Positions 18,992-28,665 of a DNA stretch of 64,000 nt are shown here, piece after piece; within the stretch, counting starts at the first letter, position 1; each line of letters begins with the position of its first letter. The stretch is from assembly GCF_016724845.1 (NCBI RefSeq), contig NZ_CP068082.1, positions 2,604,001-2,668,000 on the forward strand. The letters run 5' to 3'. The stretch is from Sphingobacterium spiritivorum. Lineage in GTDB: Bacteria > Bacteroidota > Bacteroidia > Sphingobacteriales > Sphingobacteriaceae. The notes beneath the pieces were generated by a model, which was given only the letters and a program-made list of their open reading frames with translations, had not been told where the DNA came from and did no database searches. A program made the position numbers and the translations under genes.

Positions 18992-19018
18992 ACCGGAAGC
19001 GATTGCAGCGCTCCCGGT
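18992..19018 (+). terminator. Hairpin between fecR and susC
   Basis: ACCGGAAGCG (18992-19001) pairs with CGCTCCCGGT (19009-19018) with one mismatch. There is no T-run after it, so it may be an mRNA-stabilising or attenuating hairpin rather than a full terminator. Confidence 0.4.
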
Positions 19019-19071
19019 ATTAAAGCCAATACAATTAAAACCTATTTAATTACATTAAACCCGTAAACCAA

Positions 19072-22000
19072 ATGTACAAAAATTATGATGTGCAGACAAG
19101 ACTATATGGTCTTTCTAGAGGCACAACAATCTGGAGAATCATGAAACTATTAGCATTTTTTATGGTGCTTGGGGCGATGTCTGCGAATGCCGCTGTGCAT
19201 GCCCAAAAGGTAACTTTGTCCCTCAAAAAGTCAACACTTGAAAAAGCGTTGCTTGAGATCAGTGAACAAAGTGGCCACCATTTGCTCTATAATCCACTGA
19301 TGCTGCTAAGCAGTAACCTTGTATCAGTTAATCTGAAGAATGTATCACTGGAAGAGGCCTTGAAACAGTGTTTTATTAATCAGCCTGTAGTATATACAAT
19401 TAATAAGAAGACTATTGTTGTACAGGAAAATTTGCACAATTCCTCTAAAGATAAGGCGATCCCTCCCAAGCAAAATGAAGCCGTACAGACCTCAATAAGT
19501 GGTACTGTGACAGATTCTGTCGGTCCTGTTGCAGGTGCAACTGTTTCTGTCAAAGGTGTATCAGGTCAGGGAACAACAACAAATGAACAGGGACAGTTTA
19601 AAATACAGATACCAGGTTCCAAGGCTGCACTGATTATTAGTATGGTCGGTTATGAAACACAAACGATAGCAGTACAGGGCGGATCTGTCCTTAACGTCAG
19701 ACTGAATCGCAAGAGTACAGATATTGAAGAGGTAGTGGTGGTAGGCTACGGTACACAGCGCAAAAGTGATCTGACCGGGTCAGTAGCTTCAATAAATAAA
19801 GCGCAGATCAGTGCTTTTCCGTTGGCCGGTACAGCACAGGCTCTGCAGGGGCGGGCACCGGGTGTAGCTGTATCCAGTACCAATGGCGAACCGGGAAAAA
19901 CTCCCCGTGTTCGTATTCGGGGAGGTACCTCTATAAATGCCAGTAGTGATCCTTTATATGTCGTTGACGGATTTCCAGGAAGTACTCCGCCATCTCCTGA
20001 AGATGTAGAATCTGTAGAAGTGTTAAAAGATGCTTCCGCGACCGCTATTTATGGATCCAGAGGAGCAAACGGTGTAATAATGATTACAACTAAAAAAGGG
20101 AAAGTAGGTAAACCTGCTATAGAATTTAATAATTCTCTGGCGACACATAAAGTCGGTAAAAGACTCGAATTGCTGAATGCATCAGAATTTGCATCTTATA
20201 TTAATGATACCTATATCAACTCTGGAAATAATAATATTCCATATCCCAATCCCGATAGTTATGGAACAGGTACAGACTGGCAGGATCTGATCTTTCGTAC
20301 AGGAAATCTGCTTAATAATCAACTCGCTGTTTCGGGAGGCTCGGATAATATTCGTTATTACACAGCATTAAATCATTACGGGCAGAAAGGAGTAATTATT
20401 AACTCTAATTTCAGAAGGCTATCCGGAACATCAAATCTGGATATTACTTTTTCTGATCGGATAAAAATGGGAACACGACTAATGTTTAACAGAAACTACT
20501 TAAGTGGTGTCCGTACACAGGAAGCCGGTAGTGGCACTACCACGGCTGGGGTAATCGCTGCTGCCTTGCGCTTTGAGCCTACTCAGGGTGTGTACGATGC
20601 AAATGGTAATTACACATTGAAACAGGTGGGTGATCCGCATGATAATGCAGTGGCAGTAGCTACGGAACGTCAAAATAAGGTAACTACAGATCTCTTTCAG
20701 GGAAATACATACATAGCTGGGATTGTTGAAAAATCTGATATTCCGAAGTACGTTAGGTATACAGATAAGTAATGAGCGTACAGGTAATTACGCCTCTAAA
20801 GCACTTGTTGAAGGACGGAATGTCGGAGGTATAGGATCTATCTACGCAAATAAGAATACCAATCTTATAAGTGAAAATTTTCTGACTTACAATCAGACAT
20901 TCAATGATATTCATAACCTTACTGTGATGGCAGGGTACTCTTATCAAAGCTCAAGGAACGAAGCCTGGCAGGCCAATAATCGTAATTTTATCTCAGATAG
21001 CTTTTCTTTTTGGAACTTAGGGGCCGGATCGAGTTATCAGAATGCATTTTCGAATCTGGAAGATTGGCTGATGTCTTCTTTTTATGGACGTGTCAACTAT
21101 AATTTTAAAAGCCGGTATCTGTTTACAGTCACAGGTCGTTATGACGGATCATCGCGATTTGGGAAAAATAATAAATGGGCATTTTTTCCATCAGGAGCAT
21201 TTGCATGGAATGTTAAACAGGAACCGTTTATGCAATCTGTTGAGACCATTAGCAACTTGAAGATCAGAACAAGCTATGGTGAAACCGGAAATTCCGAAAT
21301 AGGATCATACCAGTCACTGGCTCGTTTTTCTCCGACCTTGACTACAATAGGAGGAATCCCGGTAAATGCTGTTCGCCCCACAAATGTTGCCAATCCGAAT
21401 CTTACCTGGGAAACTACAAAACAAACTGATGCAGGATTGGATATAGGGTTCTTAGATAACAGAATAAACCTGACAGTAGATTATTATTATAAAAAGACTG
21501 TTGACCTGCTGTATCAGGTTCCCTTACCTATTTATTCAGGATTTACCAATTCTCTTCAAAACGTAGGAAGTGTACAAAACAAAGGATGGGAATTCGGATT
21601 GCAAACGGTTAATCTTAATGATAAGGTAAAATGGAGTACTGATTTTAACATTACATTCAATCGTAACAAAATCCTTCAACTTCCTAAGGGTGATATCCGA
21701 TATAATAGTATTCCGGCTCATATGTTATCTACCGAATCACAGATTCTTCGCGAGGGAGAAGTTGTCGGAGCCTTCTTCGGATGGGTGTTTGACGGGCTTT
21801 ACCAACAGGGGGACGACTTTAGTGCACAGCCCGGCAAGAAACCGGGAGATGTCCGGTATAAGGATATTTACGGTCGCGATGCTTCTAATAATCTGACTGA
21901 AGGGCCAAATGGTGTAGTCAACGCTGATGATCGTAAGGTTATCGGAAATCCGCATCCGGATTTCACATTTGGATTTAATAATGACTTGAAATACAAAAAT

Positions 22001-22444
22001 TTTGATATGAACATTTTTATGCAGGGATCATATGGTAATGATATGCTGAATATAACCCGTATGGAGCTCGACTGGATGGCAGGAAAAGGAAATGCAACAA
22101 AGAATGCCTTGCGAAGATGGACTCCTCAAAATACCAATACGGACATTCCCCGTGCGAATTCGGCAAACAATCCTGAAGTGTCCTCACGCTGGATTGAAGA
22201 CGGATCTTATCTCCGCCTGAAAAATCTTGCCCTGGGTTATAATTTCACTGAAAAATCTCTTCAGAAGATCGGTGTAAAACGTTTACGTGTATTTTTCAGT
22301 GCTCAGAATATATGGACATGGACAAAATATTCCGGATATGATCCGGAAGTAAGTTTCCAGGACTCCAATCAAAATATAGGCCTGGATTACATGAGCTATC
22401 CGAATATCAAATCATTCACTTTTGGATTTAATGCCGGATTTTAA
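19072..22444 (+). pseudogene. SusC/RagA TonB-dependent receptor with STN domain, split by a frameshift
   Basis: The two parts together encode a receptor of about 1,120 residues. Part one (19072-20772) carries an N-terminal leader (about 24-45), an STN signalling domain (about 48-115, LKKSTLEKALLEISEQSG), and a carboxypeptidase-like domain (about 140-215, ISGTVTDSVGPVAGATVSVKG). It then has a plug with the TonB-box region EEVVVVGYGTQRKSDLTGSV, DPLYVVDGFPG and ATAIYGSRGANGVIMITTKKG, and the first barrel strands. Part two, in the next frame from about 20723, continues with LKNLIFRSTLGIQISNERTG through to the final strand SFTFGFNAGF. The homology crosses frames between the stop at 20714-20716 and about 20730; removing one base there restores one open frame. 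It is either a true loss, a phase change or a sequencing error. The STN domain links it to the adjacent FecR/sigma pair. Confidence 0.85.
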
Positions 22445-22456
22445 TCTTGAAATATT

Positions 22457-23971
22457 ATGAACAAGAACACATTATTCAGAATTTTAATATTAACGACACT
22501 TCTCGTTAGTAGTTTTTCCTGTACAAAGCTTGACGAAAAAGCTGTCAGCATCCTGACACCGGAACAATATTTTAAAACAGAAGCCGATGCAGATGCATCT
22601 GTAATGGGAATTTATAGTTTATTGGCAAATGCAGATAGTTATGGCCGTCGCTTGGTGATGGTACTTCAGTTGTTGGGAGATGACTGCGATATTGGTGATA
22701 TTGGTACACAATCCAGCCGTATCCAATTGAACAGCTTTAGACATGACTCCAGCAATCAGGATATTCTTGCTGTCTGGCGTACCGCATATCTGGGTATCGG
22801 AGCCGCAAATGCAGCAATAGACGGTATTCCGGCTGTAACCATGAATGAAACAAAAAAAGCCGCATTGATAGCTGAGGCACGTCTTTTAAGAGCTTTATAC
22901 TATTATCATCTGGTACAACTCTTCGGGGACATTCCTTATATAGGTGAATATGTCAGCGATCCTTCCAAAGTAACGAATATTAATAAAACACCTGCTGAAA
23001 AAGTCTATGAGAATATTATAGCTGATTGCGATTTCGCTATCAAAAATCTCCCGGACACATATTCAGGGTCTGTGAAAGCGAGACCAACAAAAGGTTCAGC
23101 GCATACATTACTTGCCTCTGTATATATGATATTAAAACGTTGGCCGGAAGCTGCTGAACAGGCTGAAATTGTTATTAAAAATGCGTCGACTTATCAGTAT
23201 GGTCTTGTACAGGACTATCAAAATCTGTGGAAAGCGGATCTCGGCTACCAGTCCGAACATATATGGGTTGTAGATTTTGCAGGTAAGATAACGGGAGAAA
23301 ATAATGCAAATGTTGACTATACAGCACCAATGACTGGTGTGAGAGATGCCGATATGCTGGGATGGAGCGTAATTGTACCTTCAACAGGAATGTATAGTAG
23401 TGTCTCTGATGAAGACTATCGGAAAAAAGTAAGTTTTCTTACCCAGACACCAGTTAAAGGCGTTATGACCCCTTATCAGAAATGGAAATGGCCGAGAATC
23501 CATATGGCTAAGTGGTGTCTTTATCCAGGGAAAAATGCCAGTGCGGAAGGTTCGGATTCAGATAATAAATATGTAATCTTTCGTTATGCCGAGGTTCTAC
23601 TTATGGCTGCAGAAGCAATAAATGAAGCAAACGGAGGCCCGACCTCTGCGGCATATAGCTATATCAATGCTGTTCGTGCAAGAGCTCGCTATACCCCGGA
23701 AGGAAGTCGCTCTTATCCTGCAGATTTACAATCCGGGATGAGTCAGGATGCTTTCCGTCAGGCTGTACGTGAAGAACGTAGAGTAGAATTAGCTTTTGAA
23801 TGGAAACGTTGGTATGATCTCAAGCGATGGGGAGTAATTGTAGAAGCATTTAATGGGGCAACAGCTTATGAAAGTCAACCAAATGTCAAGTCTTTTCATG
23901 CATTGCTTCCTATACCTCAGGAGGAAATTGGTCGCAATGCTAATCTGTTGCCTCAAAACCCGGGTTACTAA
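22457..23971 (+). CDS. SusD/RagB family nutrient-binding outer-membrane lipoprotein
   Basis: 504 residues. A lipoprotein signal peptide ends in SSFSC, with the lipidated Cys at about residue 22. The SusD-like N-terminal TPR region (about 25-240) includes LDEKAVSILTPEQYF, AEARLLRALYYYHLVQLFGDIPY and GSAHTLLASVYMILKRW. The RagB/SusD C-terminal domain (about 300-504) includes VIFRYAEVLLMAAEAINEAN, REERRVELAFEWKRWYDLKRWG and HALLPIPQEEIGRNANLLPQNPGY, all diagnostic. It caps the SusC barrel and captures oligosaccharide at the cell surface. The gene follows susC by 12 bases and precedes the GH88 gene by 28. It is intact although its SusC partner is not. Confidence 0.95.
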   Translation: MNKNTLFRILILTTLLVSSFSCTKLDEKAVSILTPEQYFKTEADADASVMGIYSLLANADSYGRRLVMVLQLLGDDCDIGDIGTQSSRIQLNSFRHDSSNQDILAVWRTAYLGIGAANAAIDGIPAVTMNETKKAALIAEARLLRALYYYHLVQLFGDIPYIGEYVSDPSKVTNINKTPAEKVYENIIADCDFAIKNLPDTYSGSVKARPTKGSAHTLLASVYMILKRWPEAAEQAEIVIKNASTYQYGLVQDYQNLWKADLGYQSEHIWVVDFAGKITGENNANVDYTAPMTGVRDADMLGWSVIVPSTGMYSSVSDEDYRKKVSFLTQTPVKGVMTPYQKWKWPRIHMAKWCLYPGKNASAEGSDSDNKYVIFRYAEVLLMAAEAINEANGGPTSAAYSYINAVRARARYTPEGSRSYPADLQSGMSQDAFRQAVREERRVELAFEWKRWYDLKRWGVIVEAFNGATAYESQPNVKSFHALLPIPQEEIGRNANLLPQNPGY

Positions 23972-23999
23972 AATTATATCCGTAACAAAAAAATATATA

Positions 24000-25211
24000 A
24001 TGAAGGGATTAATTTCAATTATAGGGCTGATGTGTGTATTGGTAATACTCACCGCACAAACCAAAACAGGGCAGAATCAAGGAAAGTTGCACTTATCTGC
24101 GGCATATATAGATACACAGCTTAAGGATGCGGTGGAACAATATAAGTATATGGCCACAAGACTGAATGAACCAGGTCGTCTTCCTAAAACGTATTATGCA
24201 AATAAGGATTCTCTGGAAACGAGTAGCCCGGAATGGTGGACATCCGGCTTCTATCCGGGGACATTACTTTATCTTTATGAATATGCCGGAGATCCTGTCC
24301 TCAAAGCAGAAGCAGATAAGATGCTCCGGATACTTGAAAAAGAAAAGGATGATAAAACTACCCATGATCTGGGCTTTATGCTCTATTGTAGCTTCGGCAA
24401 TGCGAATCGCCTGCAGCCAAGTGCACATTATAAGCAAGTATTGTTGACAGGTGCTGAATCACTGATCTCACGTTTCAATAGCAAAGTCGGCTGTATCAAG
24501 TCCTGGGATCTTGTCAATAGTAAATGGCAATTTCCGGTAATTATTGATAACATGATGAATCTCGAATTCCTTAATTGGGCCTCTCGTGAAAGTGGTGATC
24601 AGAAATATATCAATATTTCTAAAACTCACGCAAATACAACATTGAAACATCATTTCAGGGACGATTACAGCTCTTATCATGTTGTAGATTATGATTCCAT
24701 CTCAGGTGAAGTCAGAAACAGGCATACAGCTCAGGGTGCCAGACATGAGTCCGCATGGGCGCGTGGACAGACATGGGGATTGTACGGTTATACTATGATG
24801 TATAGGGATACCAAAGATGTAATTTATCTTAATCAGGCCATTCACATCGCAGAGTTTATATTAAATCATCCCAATCTGCCCAAAGACGGCATTCCTTACT
24901 GGGATTTCAATGCTGATAATATTACGCAGGCTAAACGAGATGCTTCTGCAGCAGCTATCATTGCCTCAGCTTTGCTCGAGTTACAGTCTTATGTCAACAA
25001 AGAACAGCAGGAAAAGTATCTGCTAGCTGCGGAAAAAATGTTGAAAAGTCTGGGGTCAAAAAATTACAAAGCGAAAAAAGGTACCAATGGAGGTTTTATA
25101 TTAGAGCATTCCGTAGGCCATATTCCTGCTAATTTCGAAATAGATGTACCCCTGACTTATGCTGATTATTATTATGTAGAGGCACTTATGCGCTATAAAG
25201 CATTGTTATAG
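24000..25211 (+). CDS. Glycoside hydrolase family 88 (unsaturated glucuronyl hydrolase)
   Basis: 403 residues from the ATG at 24000, chosen because it opens a good signal peptide (MKGLISIIGLMCVLVILTA) 28 bases after susD ends. An in-frame start further upstream would lie inside susD. The (alpha/alpha)6-barrel domain spans about 30-400. The catalytic Asp is likely Asp123 in HDLGFMLYCSFG. WARGQTWGLYGYTMMYRDT, IPYWDFNAD and RDASAAAIIASALLEL are the other family signatures. GH88 enzymes remove the 4,5-unsaturated uronic acid left at the non-reducing end by polysaccharide lyases. It therefore presumes a lyase, possibly the PL1-like protein at 11626-16761. Confidence 0.92.
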   Translation: MKGLISIIGLMCVLVILTAQTKTGQNQGKLHLSAAYIDTQLKDAVEQYKYMATRLNEPGRLPKTYYANKDSLETSSPEWWTSGFYPGTLLYLYEYAGDPVLKAEADKMLRILEKEKDDKTTHDLGFMLYCSFGNANRLQPSAHYKQVLLTGAESLISRFNSKVGCIKSWDLVNSKWQFPVIIDNMMNLEFLNWASRESGDQKYINISKTHANTTLKHHFRDDYSSYHVVDYDSISGEVRNRHTAQGARHESAWARGQTWGLYGYTMMYRDTKDVIYLNQAIHIAEFILNHPNLPKDGIPYWDFNADNITQAKRDASAAAIIASALLELQSYVNKEQQEKYLLAAEKMLKSLGSKNYKAKKGTNGGFILEHSVGHIPANFEIDVPLTYADYYYVEALMRYKALL

Positions 25212-25243
25212 TATTAGAAAGCCAATTTTTCATTCAGTAATTT

Positions 25244-25280
25244 ATAGCCGGTACATATTTTTGTACCGGCTATCTTTTTG
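25244..25280 (+). terminator. Terminator of the susCD-GH88 operon
   Basis: Perfect 11-bp stem (ATAGCCGGTAC, 25244-25254, with 25263-25273) followed by CTTTTT. Confidence 0.88.
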
Positions 25281-25395
25281 TCAGCATTTAAGTGCTAAAG
25301 CAATTCCTGACTTAAGAAGTGTTTATATAGGTTTAAAATGAATTGTAACTTCCTGTTTACATGCTTTAATAAAAGCGAAAGAGGGTAGCCTCGGG

Positions 25396-25426
25396 TTTGC
25401 GTCTACCGTAAAAAAGATTACTTTTG
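25396..25426 (+). promoter_or_regulatory. Canonical Bacteroidota promoter before the YeiH-like gene
   Basis: TTTG at 25396-25399, exactly 19 bases, then TACTTTTG at 25419-25426. The start codon is 71 bases downstream. Confidence 0.7.
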
Positions 25427-25497
25427 TGATTCCTTATTTTTGGATTTGGCAGGATATATACATAACTGCTATTCACAAATAAATCAACCACAAAATT

Positions 25498-26751
25498 ATG
25501 AACAATCAAAAAATTCAATTTTCAGAAGACTGGGTAGTGGTCATTTTAGGTCTGGGAATTATTGCTTTAGCTTTATCGGGAATCATTATTCCAACCCCAA
25601 GATTTTCCTGGTCAGATCTCTCGTCTCTGCAGCATGATGTCCTGAGTTCCGAGAATATTACGACCATATTTTTTCAGTTTGCAGCAGTTTACGGAACGGC
25701 AATTGTTGGAGCCATATTGCTGTCCAAACCTTTAAAAGCATTGTTAATTGTATTTCCGGTAGTCTTTGTGTTGACTGTATTAGCGCTAATTGCTGCTGGC
25801 AATGCCGTTGTCAAGGATTATAATCTGGAAGCCGTGATTTTTAGTTTAGTGATAGGTCTTGTGATCAGCAACTTCTTTAAATTACCGCAGTGGTTTAAAG
25901 AGGCATTAAGCACAGAATTGTATGTCAAGATAGGTTTGGTATTGCTGGGAACTACTGTCATCTTTGGTGATATCCTTAAAGCCGGTTCTTTGGGATTAAT
26001 ACAAGCCCTTGTTGTCGTTCTTTCGGTGTGGTACTTTGCATTTTGGCTGTGTAAAAAGTTAAAGATAGATAATGAAATGTCTCTGATGATTTCCAGTGCT
26101 GTTTCAATTTGTGGAGTTTCTGCAGCGATTGCTACATCCGGAGCCATTAAAGGAGACAGTAAGAAGCTATCTTATGTCATCTCATTAGTATTGATCACAG
26201 CTATACCGATGATGATTTTTATGCCTTATATGGCCAGCTGGATGGGGCTTTCACAGGAAGTAACCGGAGCATGGCTTGGGGGAAGTATTGACACGACGGG
26301 TGCTGTGGTTGCATCCGGATCGCTGGTCGGAGAGGAGGCTTTGAAAATAAGTACCATCGTTAAGTTTTCGCAGAATGTATTGTTAGGGATTGCAGCTTTC
26401 GCAATCAGTATTTACTGGAGCTATTCCAAATCCGTCAATGAAGAAACAAAGCAGGAGAAACCTACATTAAAAGTTATCTGGGAGAGATTCCCCAAATTTG
26501 TAATCGGTTTTATTTTTGCATCCTTACTTTTCTCTTTTGTCATCTCTCCTGAAAAAGTGGATACTGTGAAAGGAAGTTTAAAAAGTCTTCAGGGATTGTG
26601 GTTTGCTCTGGCTTTTACCTCTATAGGTTTAGAAACCAACTTTAAAGATCTTTTTAAACAGGATAATAAAAAACCGCTTTACGCATTTCTGATTGCACAG
26701 ACTTTTAATATCATAGTGACGCTGCTAATTGCGCTAGTATTATTCCGGTAG
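25498..26751 (+). CDS. YeiH/UPF0324 family membrane protein (putative sulfate exporter)
   Basis: 417 residues, almost entirely hydrophobic with about 11 membrane helices. Family features include VISNFFKLPQWFKEALSTELYVKIGLVLLGTTVIF (in part), the conserved half-helix segments MISSAVSICGVSAAIATSGAIKG and GAWLGGSIDTTGAVVASGSL, and the final TSIGLETNFKDLF. These match PF03601, named putative sulfate exporter. The transported substrate has not been firmly established for the family. It stands alone between a canonical promoter and a terminator that overlaps its stop codon. YeiH members are often next to a LysR regulator, but none is present here. Confidence 0.85.
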   Translation: MNNQKIQFSEDWVVVILGLGIIALALSGIIIPTPRFSWSDLSSLQHDVLSSENITTIFFQFAAVYGTAIVGAILLSKPLKALLIVFPVVFVLTVLALIAAGNAVVKDYNLEAVIFSLVIGLVISNFFKLPQWFKEALSTELYVKIGLVLLGTTVIFGDILKAGSLGLIQALVVVLSVWYFAFWLCKKLKIDNEMSLMISSAVSICGVSAAIATSGAIKGDSKKLSYVISLVLITAIPMMIFMPYMASWMGLSQEVTGAWLGGSIDTTGAVVASGSLVGEEALKISTIVKFSQNVLLGIAAFAISIYWSYSKSVNEETKQEKPTLKVIWERFPKFVIGFIFASLLFSFVISPEKVDTVKGSLKSLQGLWFALAFTSIGLETNFKDLFKQDNKKPLYAFLIAQTFNIIVTLLIALVLFR

Positions 26752-26777
26752 AGCAGGATCAGCTACCGGTTATTTTT
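26745..26777 (+). terminator. Terminator overlapping the YeiH-like stop codon
   Basis: CCGGTAG (26745-26751) pairs with CTACCGG (26763-26769), followed by TTATTTTT. Confidence 0.65.
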
Positions 26778-26799
26778 CCATTTTTTTATATGGAAAAAT
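26772..26799. repeat. Inverted repeat upstream of the second ECF sigma gene
   Basis: ATTTTTCCAT (26772-26781) and ATGGAAAAAT (26790-26799) are perfect 10-base arms with an 8-base T/A loop, 41 bases before the sigma start codon. It may be an operator or a second hairpin after the YeiH terminator. Confidence 0.4.
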
Positions 26800-26840
26800 G
26801 TATCTTAAAGCATCAATACCAATGAAGGAATAATTTATTT

Positions 26841-27377
26841 ATGACAGAAAGGGAACTTTTACAACAATATCGTGCCAGCGGCGAACTGGATGTATTGGGC
26901 AAGTTATATGCTCCTTATATGTCGCTTTTGTATGGTGTATGCTTTAAATACCTGAATGATGCAGATCGTAGTCAGGATGCAGTAATGCAAATATTTGAAG
27001 AACTGATCGACAAATTGAGAATTCATCAGGTGGACAACTTCAAAAGCTGGTTGTACACGTTTTCGCGTAACTATTGCCTGATGCAACTTCGTAAAGATAA
27101 ACGTGTGCAGCAGGTGGACATTGAGGATCATCTCGCAGAGAGTGAACATTTGTTAGATAACAGCTCTGACCAGTTATGGGATGAAGCACATTTCGAAAAA
27201 CTGGAAACCTGTATGTTAACCCTTAATCCGGAGCAGGAGCGCTGTGTGCGGTTATTTTATCTGGAACAAAAGTGTTATAAGGATATAGTAGAAGAAACTG
27301 GGTATGATATGAATAAGGTGAAAAGCTACATTCAGAATGGTAAGCGCAACCTTAAAATATGTATGGAGAAGAAGTAA
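26841..27377 (+). CDS. RNA polymerase sigma factor, ECF/sigma-70 family
   Basis: 178 residues. Region 2 (about 18-85) contains YMSLLYGVCFKYLNDADRSQDAVMQIFEELIDKL and NFKSWLYTFSRNYCLMQLRKD (each shown in part). Region 4 (about 125-172) contains LNPEQERCVRLFYLEQKCYKD and VEETGYDMNKVKSYIQNGKR as a helix-turn-helix. It is followed one base later by a single-pass membrane protein that is very probably its anti-sigma factor. The target genes are not evident from the neighbourhood. Confidence 0.88.
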   Translation: MTERELLQQYRASGELDVLGKLYAPYMSLLYGVCFKYLNDADRSQDAVMQIFEELIDKLRIHQVDNFKSWLYTFSRNYCLMQLRKDKRVQQVDIEDHLAESEHLLDNSSDQLWDEAHFEKLETCMLTLNPEQERCVRLFYLEQKCYKDIVEETGYDMNKVKSYIQNGKRNLKICMEKK

Positions 27378-27378
27378 A

Positions 27379-28023
27379 ATGGAAAATAATTATCAATTAT
27401 CACGTATTCACAACTACATCAATGGATTGATGAGTAAGGATGAGATGTTTCAGCTGGAACGTGAGGCGCTGGAAGACCCGTTCCTGCAGGATGCGATCGA
27501 TGGATACCGGATGCAGAATAAGGTGGATATCGGAAAACTGAGTTTGCTACAACAACGACTGAATAAGCGGGTAACGGAGCAGCATCAGGAAAAAGGAGTT
27601 CGCTTTTTCGGGTGGCAAAGACTTTCCATTGCCTCAGCAGCAGCTGTATTATTCGTGGTATCACTGGTGTTCTTGTGGATGAAAAATTATATGGTTCAAA
27701 AGCAGTCACGGACAGTGGATGTAGAATTAAGTGCGGGAGAATACAGTATTCAGGTTGAGCCTATTATGAACGGAGGAGAAGCGGTGCCGGCAGGAGGCTG
27801 GAAAAAACTGGATAATTATATACATAAAAATAATCCCGGTTTAGAGGTAGGGGGAAGTGTAACGGTTTCTTTTGAGATAGATGAGAAGGGCAAACCTTAT
27901 AATATCCGCATAGAACAAGCGGATAATGACCAGATCGCAAACAACTCAAAGACATTACTGGAAAAGGGGCCTAAATGGGAAGGCAAATCTGCTACCCTTC
28001 GGATAGTGTACCCGTCAAGATAA
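27379..28023 (+). CDS. Putative anti-sigma factor with TonB-like C-terminal domain
   Basis: 214 residues from the ATG at 27379, one base after the sigma stop codon. An upstream in-frame start would overlap the sigma gene and was rejected. The cytoplasmic N-terminal part (about 1-72) has the pattern HNYINGLMSKDEMFQLEREALEDPFLQDAIDGY, seen before the membrane segment of many Bacteroidota anti-sigma proteins (shown in part). A membrane helix follows at about 80-98 (SIASAAAVLFVVSLVFLW). The periplasmic C terminus (about 150-213) has GSVTVSFEIDEKGKPYNIR, the first strands of a TonB C-terminal-like fold. No FecR domain is present. Confidence 0.72.
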   Translation: MENNYQLSRIHNYINGLMSKDEMFQLEREALEDPFLQDAIDGYRMQNKVDIGKLSLLQQRLNKRVTEQHQEKGVRFFGWQRLSIASAAAVLFVVSLVFLWMKNYMVQKQSRTVDVELSAGEYSIQVEPIMNGGEAVPAGGWKKLDNYIHKNNPGLEVGGSVTVSFEIDEKGKPYNIRIEQADNDQIANNSKTLLEKGPKWEGKSATLRIVYPSR

Positions 28024-28066
28024 ACAAGAAAGGATGAATCAGAGATTCATCCTTTCTTGTTTATTA
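28022..28066. terminator. Bidirectional terminator between convergent genes
   Basis: Perfect 19-bp stem (28022-28040 with 28044-28062) with a 3-base loop. T-rich sequence follows on the + strand, and the stem ends just before the stop of the convergent nitroreductase gene. Confidence 0.88.
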
Positions 28067-28633
28067 TTCTTCCCAACGTATCTTTTCTGTTATTGGTGTA
28101 CGGATCGGCTCTCTGCTCTCTGCCTGATGATGACCCAGGTAAAAGATACCGATACATTTTTGATTCTCTTCCAGATTCAGGAATCCCCCCAGATGATTGA
28201 TTAATCCAGGACTGGCCCAGTAACCGCCCAACCCAAGAGAATGTGCTGCTAACCAAAGGTTTTCTATAGCACATGATGTTGCTGCTAACTCTTCCCATTC
28301 AGGTAGCTCGCCTGTATAATTTACAATAAGAGCTATAGCGACATTGGAAAATGTTGCTTTTTCGCCCATCGTGATCTCTGTTTTTTCCTGATATTTCTCT
28401 GCAGGTGTAACCGTTTTATAAATACGGGAAAGCTCTGTTCCCAGACGTTGTAATCCTTCTTTGCGGAAGATTACAAAACGCCATGGTTGTGTTCTTTTAT
28501 GTGTAGGTGCAGCGTTCGCAGCTTCCAATATCGTCAGAATATCTTCACGGCTGACTTCCTGATCTGTGAAATTGGCTTGAAAAACTGCTCTGCGTGTTTG
28601 TATTGCCTCGATTACTTCGTTCTTATTGCTCAT
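28064..28633 (-). CDS. Nitroreductase family protein
   Basis: 189 residues from the ATG at 28631-28633 (MSNKNEV). An upstream TTG would add five residues and is less likely. FMN-binding nitroreductase fold: IQTRRAVFQ near the N terminus (phosphate-binding Arg pair), AANAAPTHKRTQPWRFVIF (about 45-62), and GLGGYWASPGLINHLG with CIGIFYLGHH near the C terminus. These enzymes reduce nitro groups, quinones or flavins with NAD(P)H; the native substrate is not evident. It lies 32 bases downstream of pepT and probably belongs to the same transcript. Confidence 0.88.
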   Translation of the reverse strand: MSNKNEVIEAIQTRRAVFQANFTDQEVSREDILTILEAANAAPTHKRTQPWRFVIFRKEGLQRLGTELSRIYKTVTPAEKYQEKTEITMGEKATFSNVAIALIVNYTGELPEWEELAATSCAIENLWLAAHSLGLGGYWASPGLINHLGGFLNLEENQKCIGIFYLGHHQAESREPIRTPITEKIRWEE

Positions 28634-28665
28634 ATTGTATATAGTCAAAAATTATATTTTAGAAT

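Noticed and set aside
18992..19018. The hairpin before susC considered as a real terminator or riboswitch.
   Set aside because: No T-run follows, and no aptamer-like conserved core is visible. It was kept only as a low-confidence hairpin.
23853..23999. A longer GH88 reading frame beginning inside susD.
   Set aside because: The extra residues are not a signal peptide. The ATG at 24000 gives a clean one and a normal spacing after susD.
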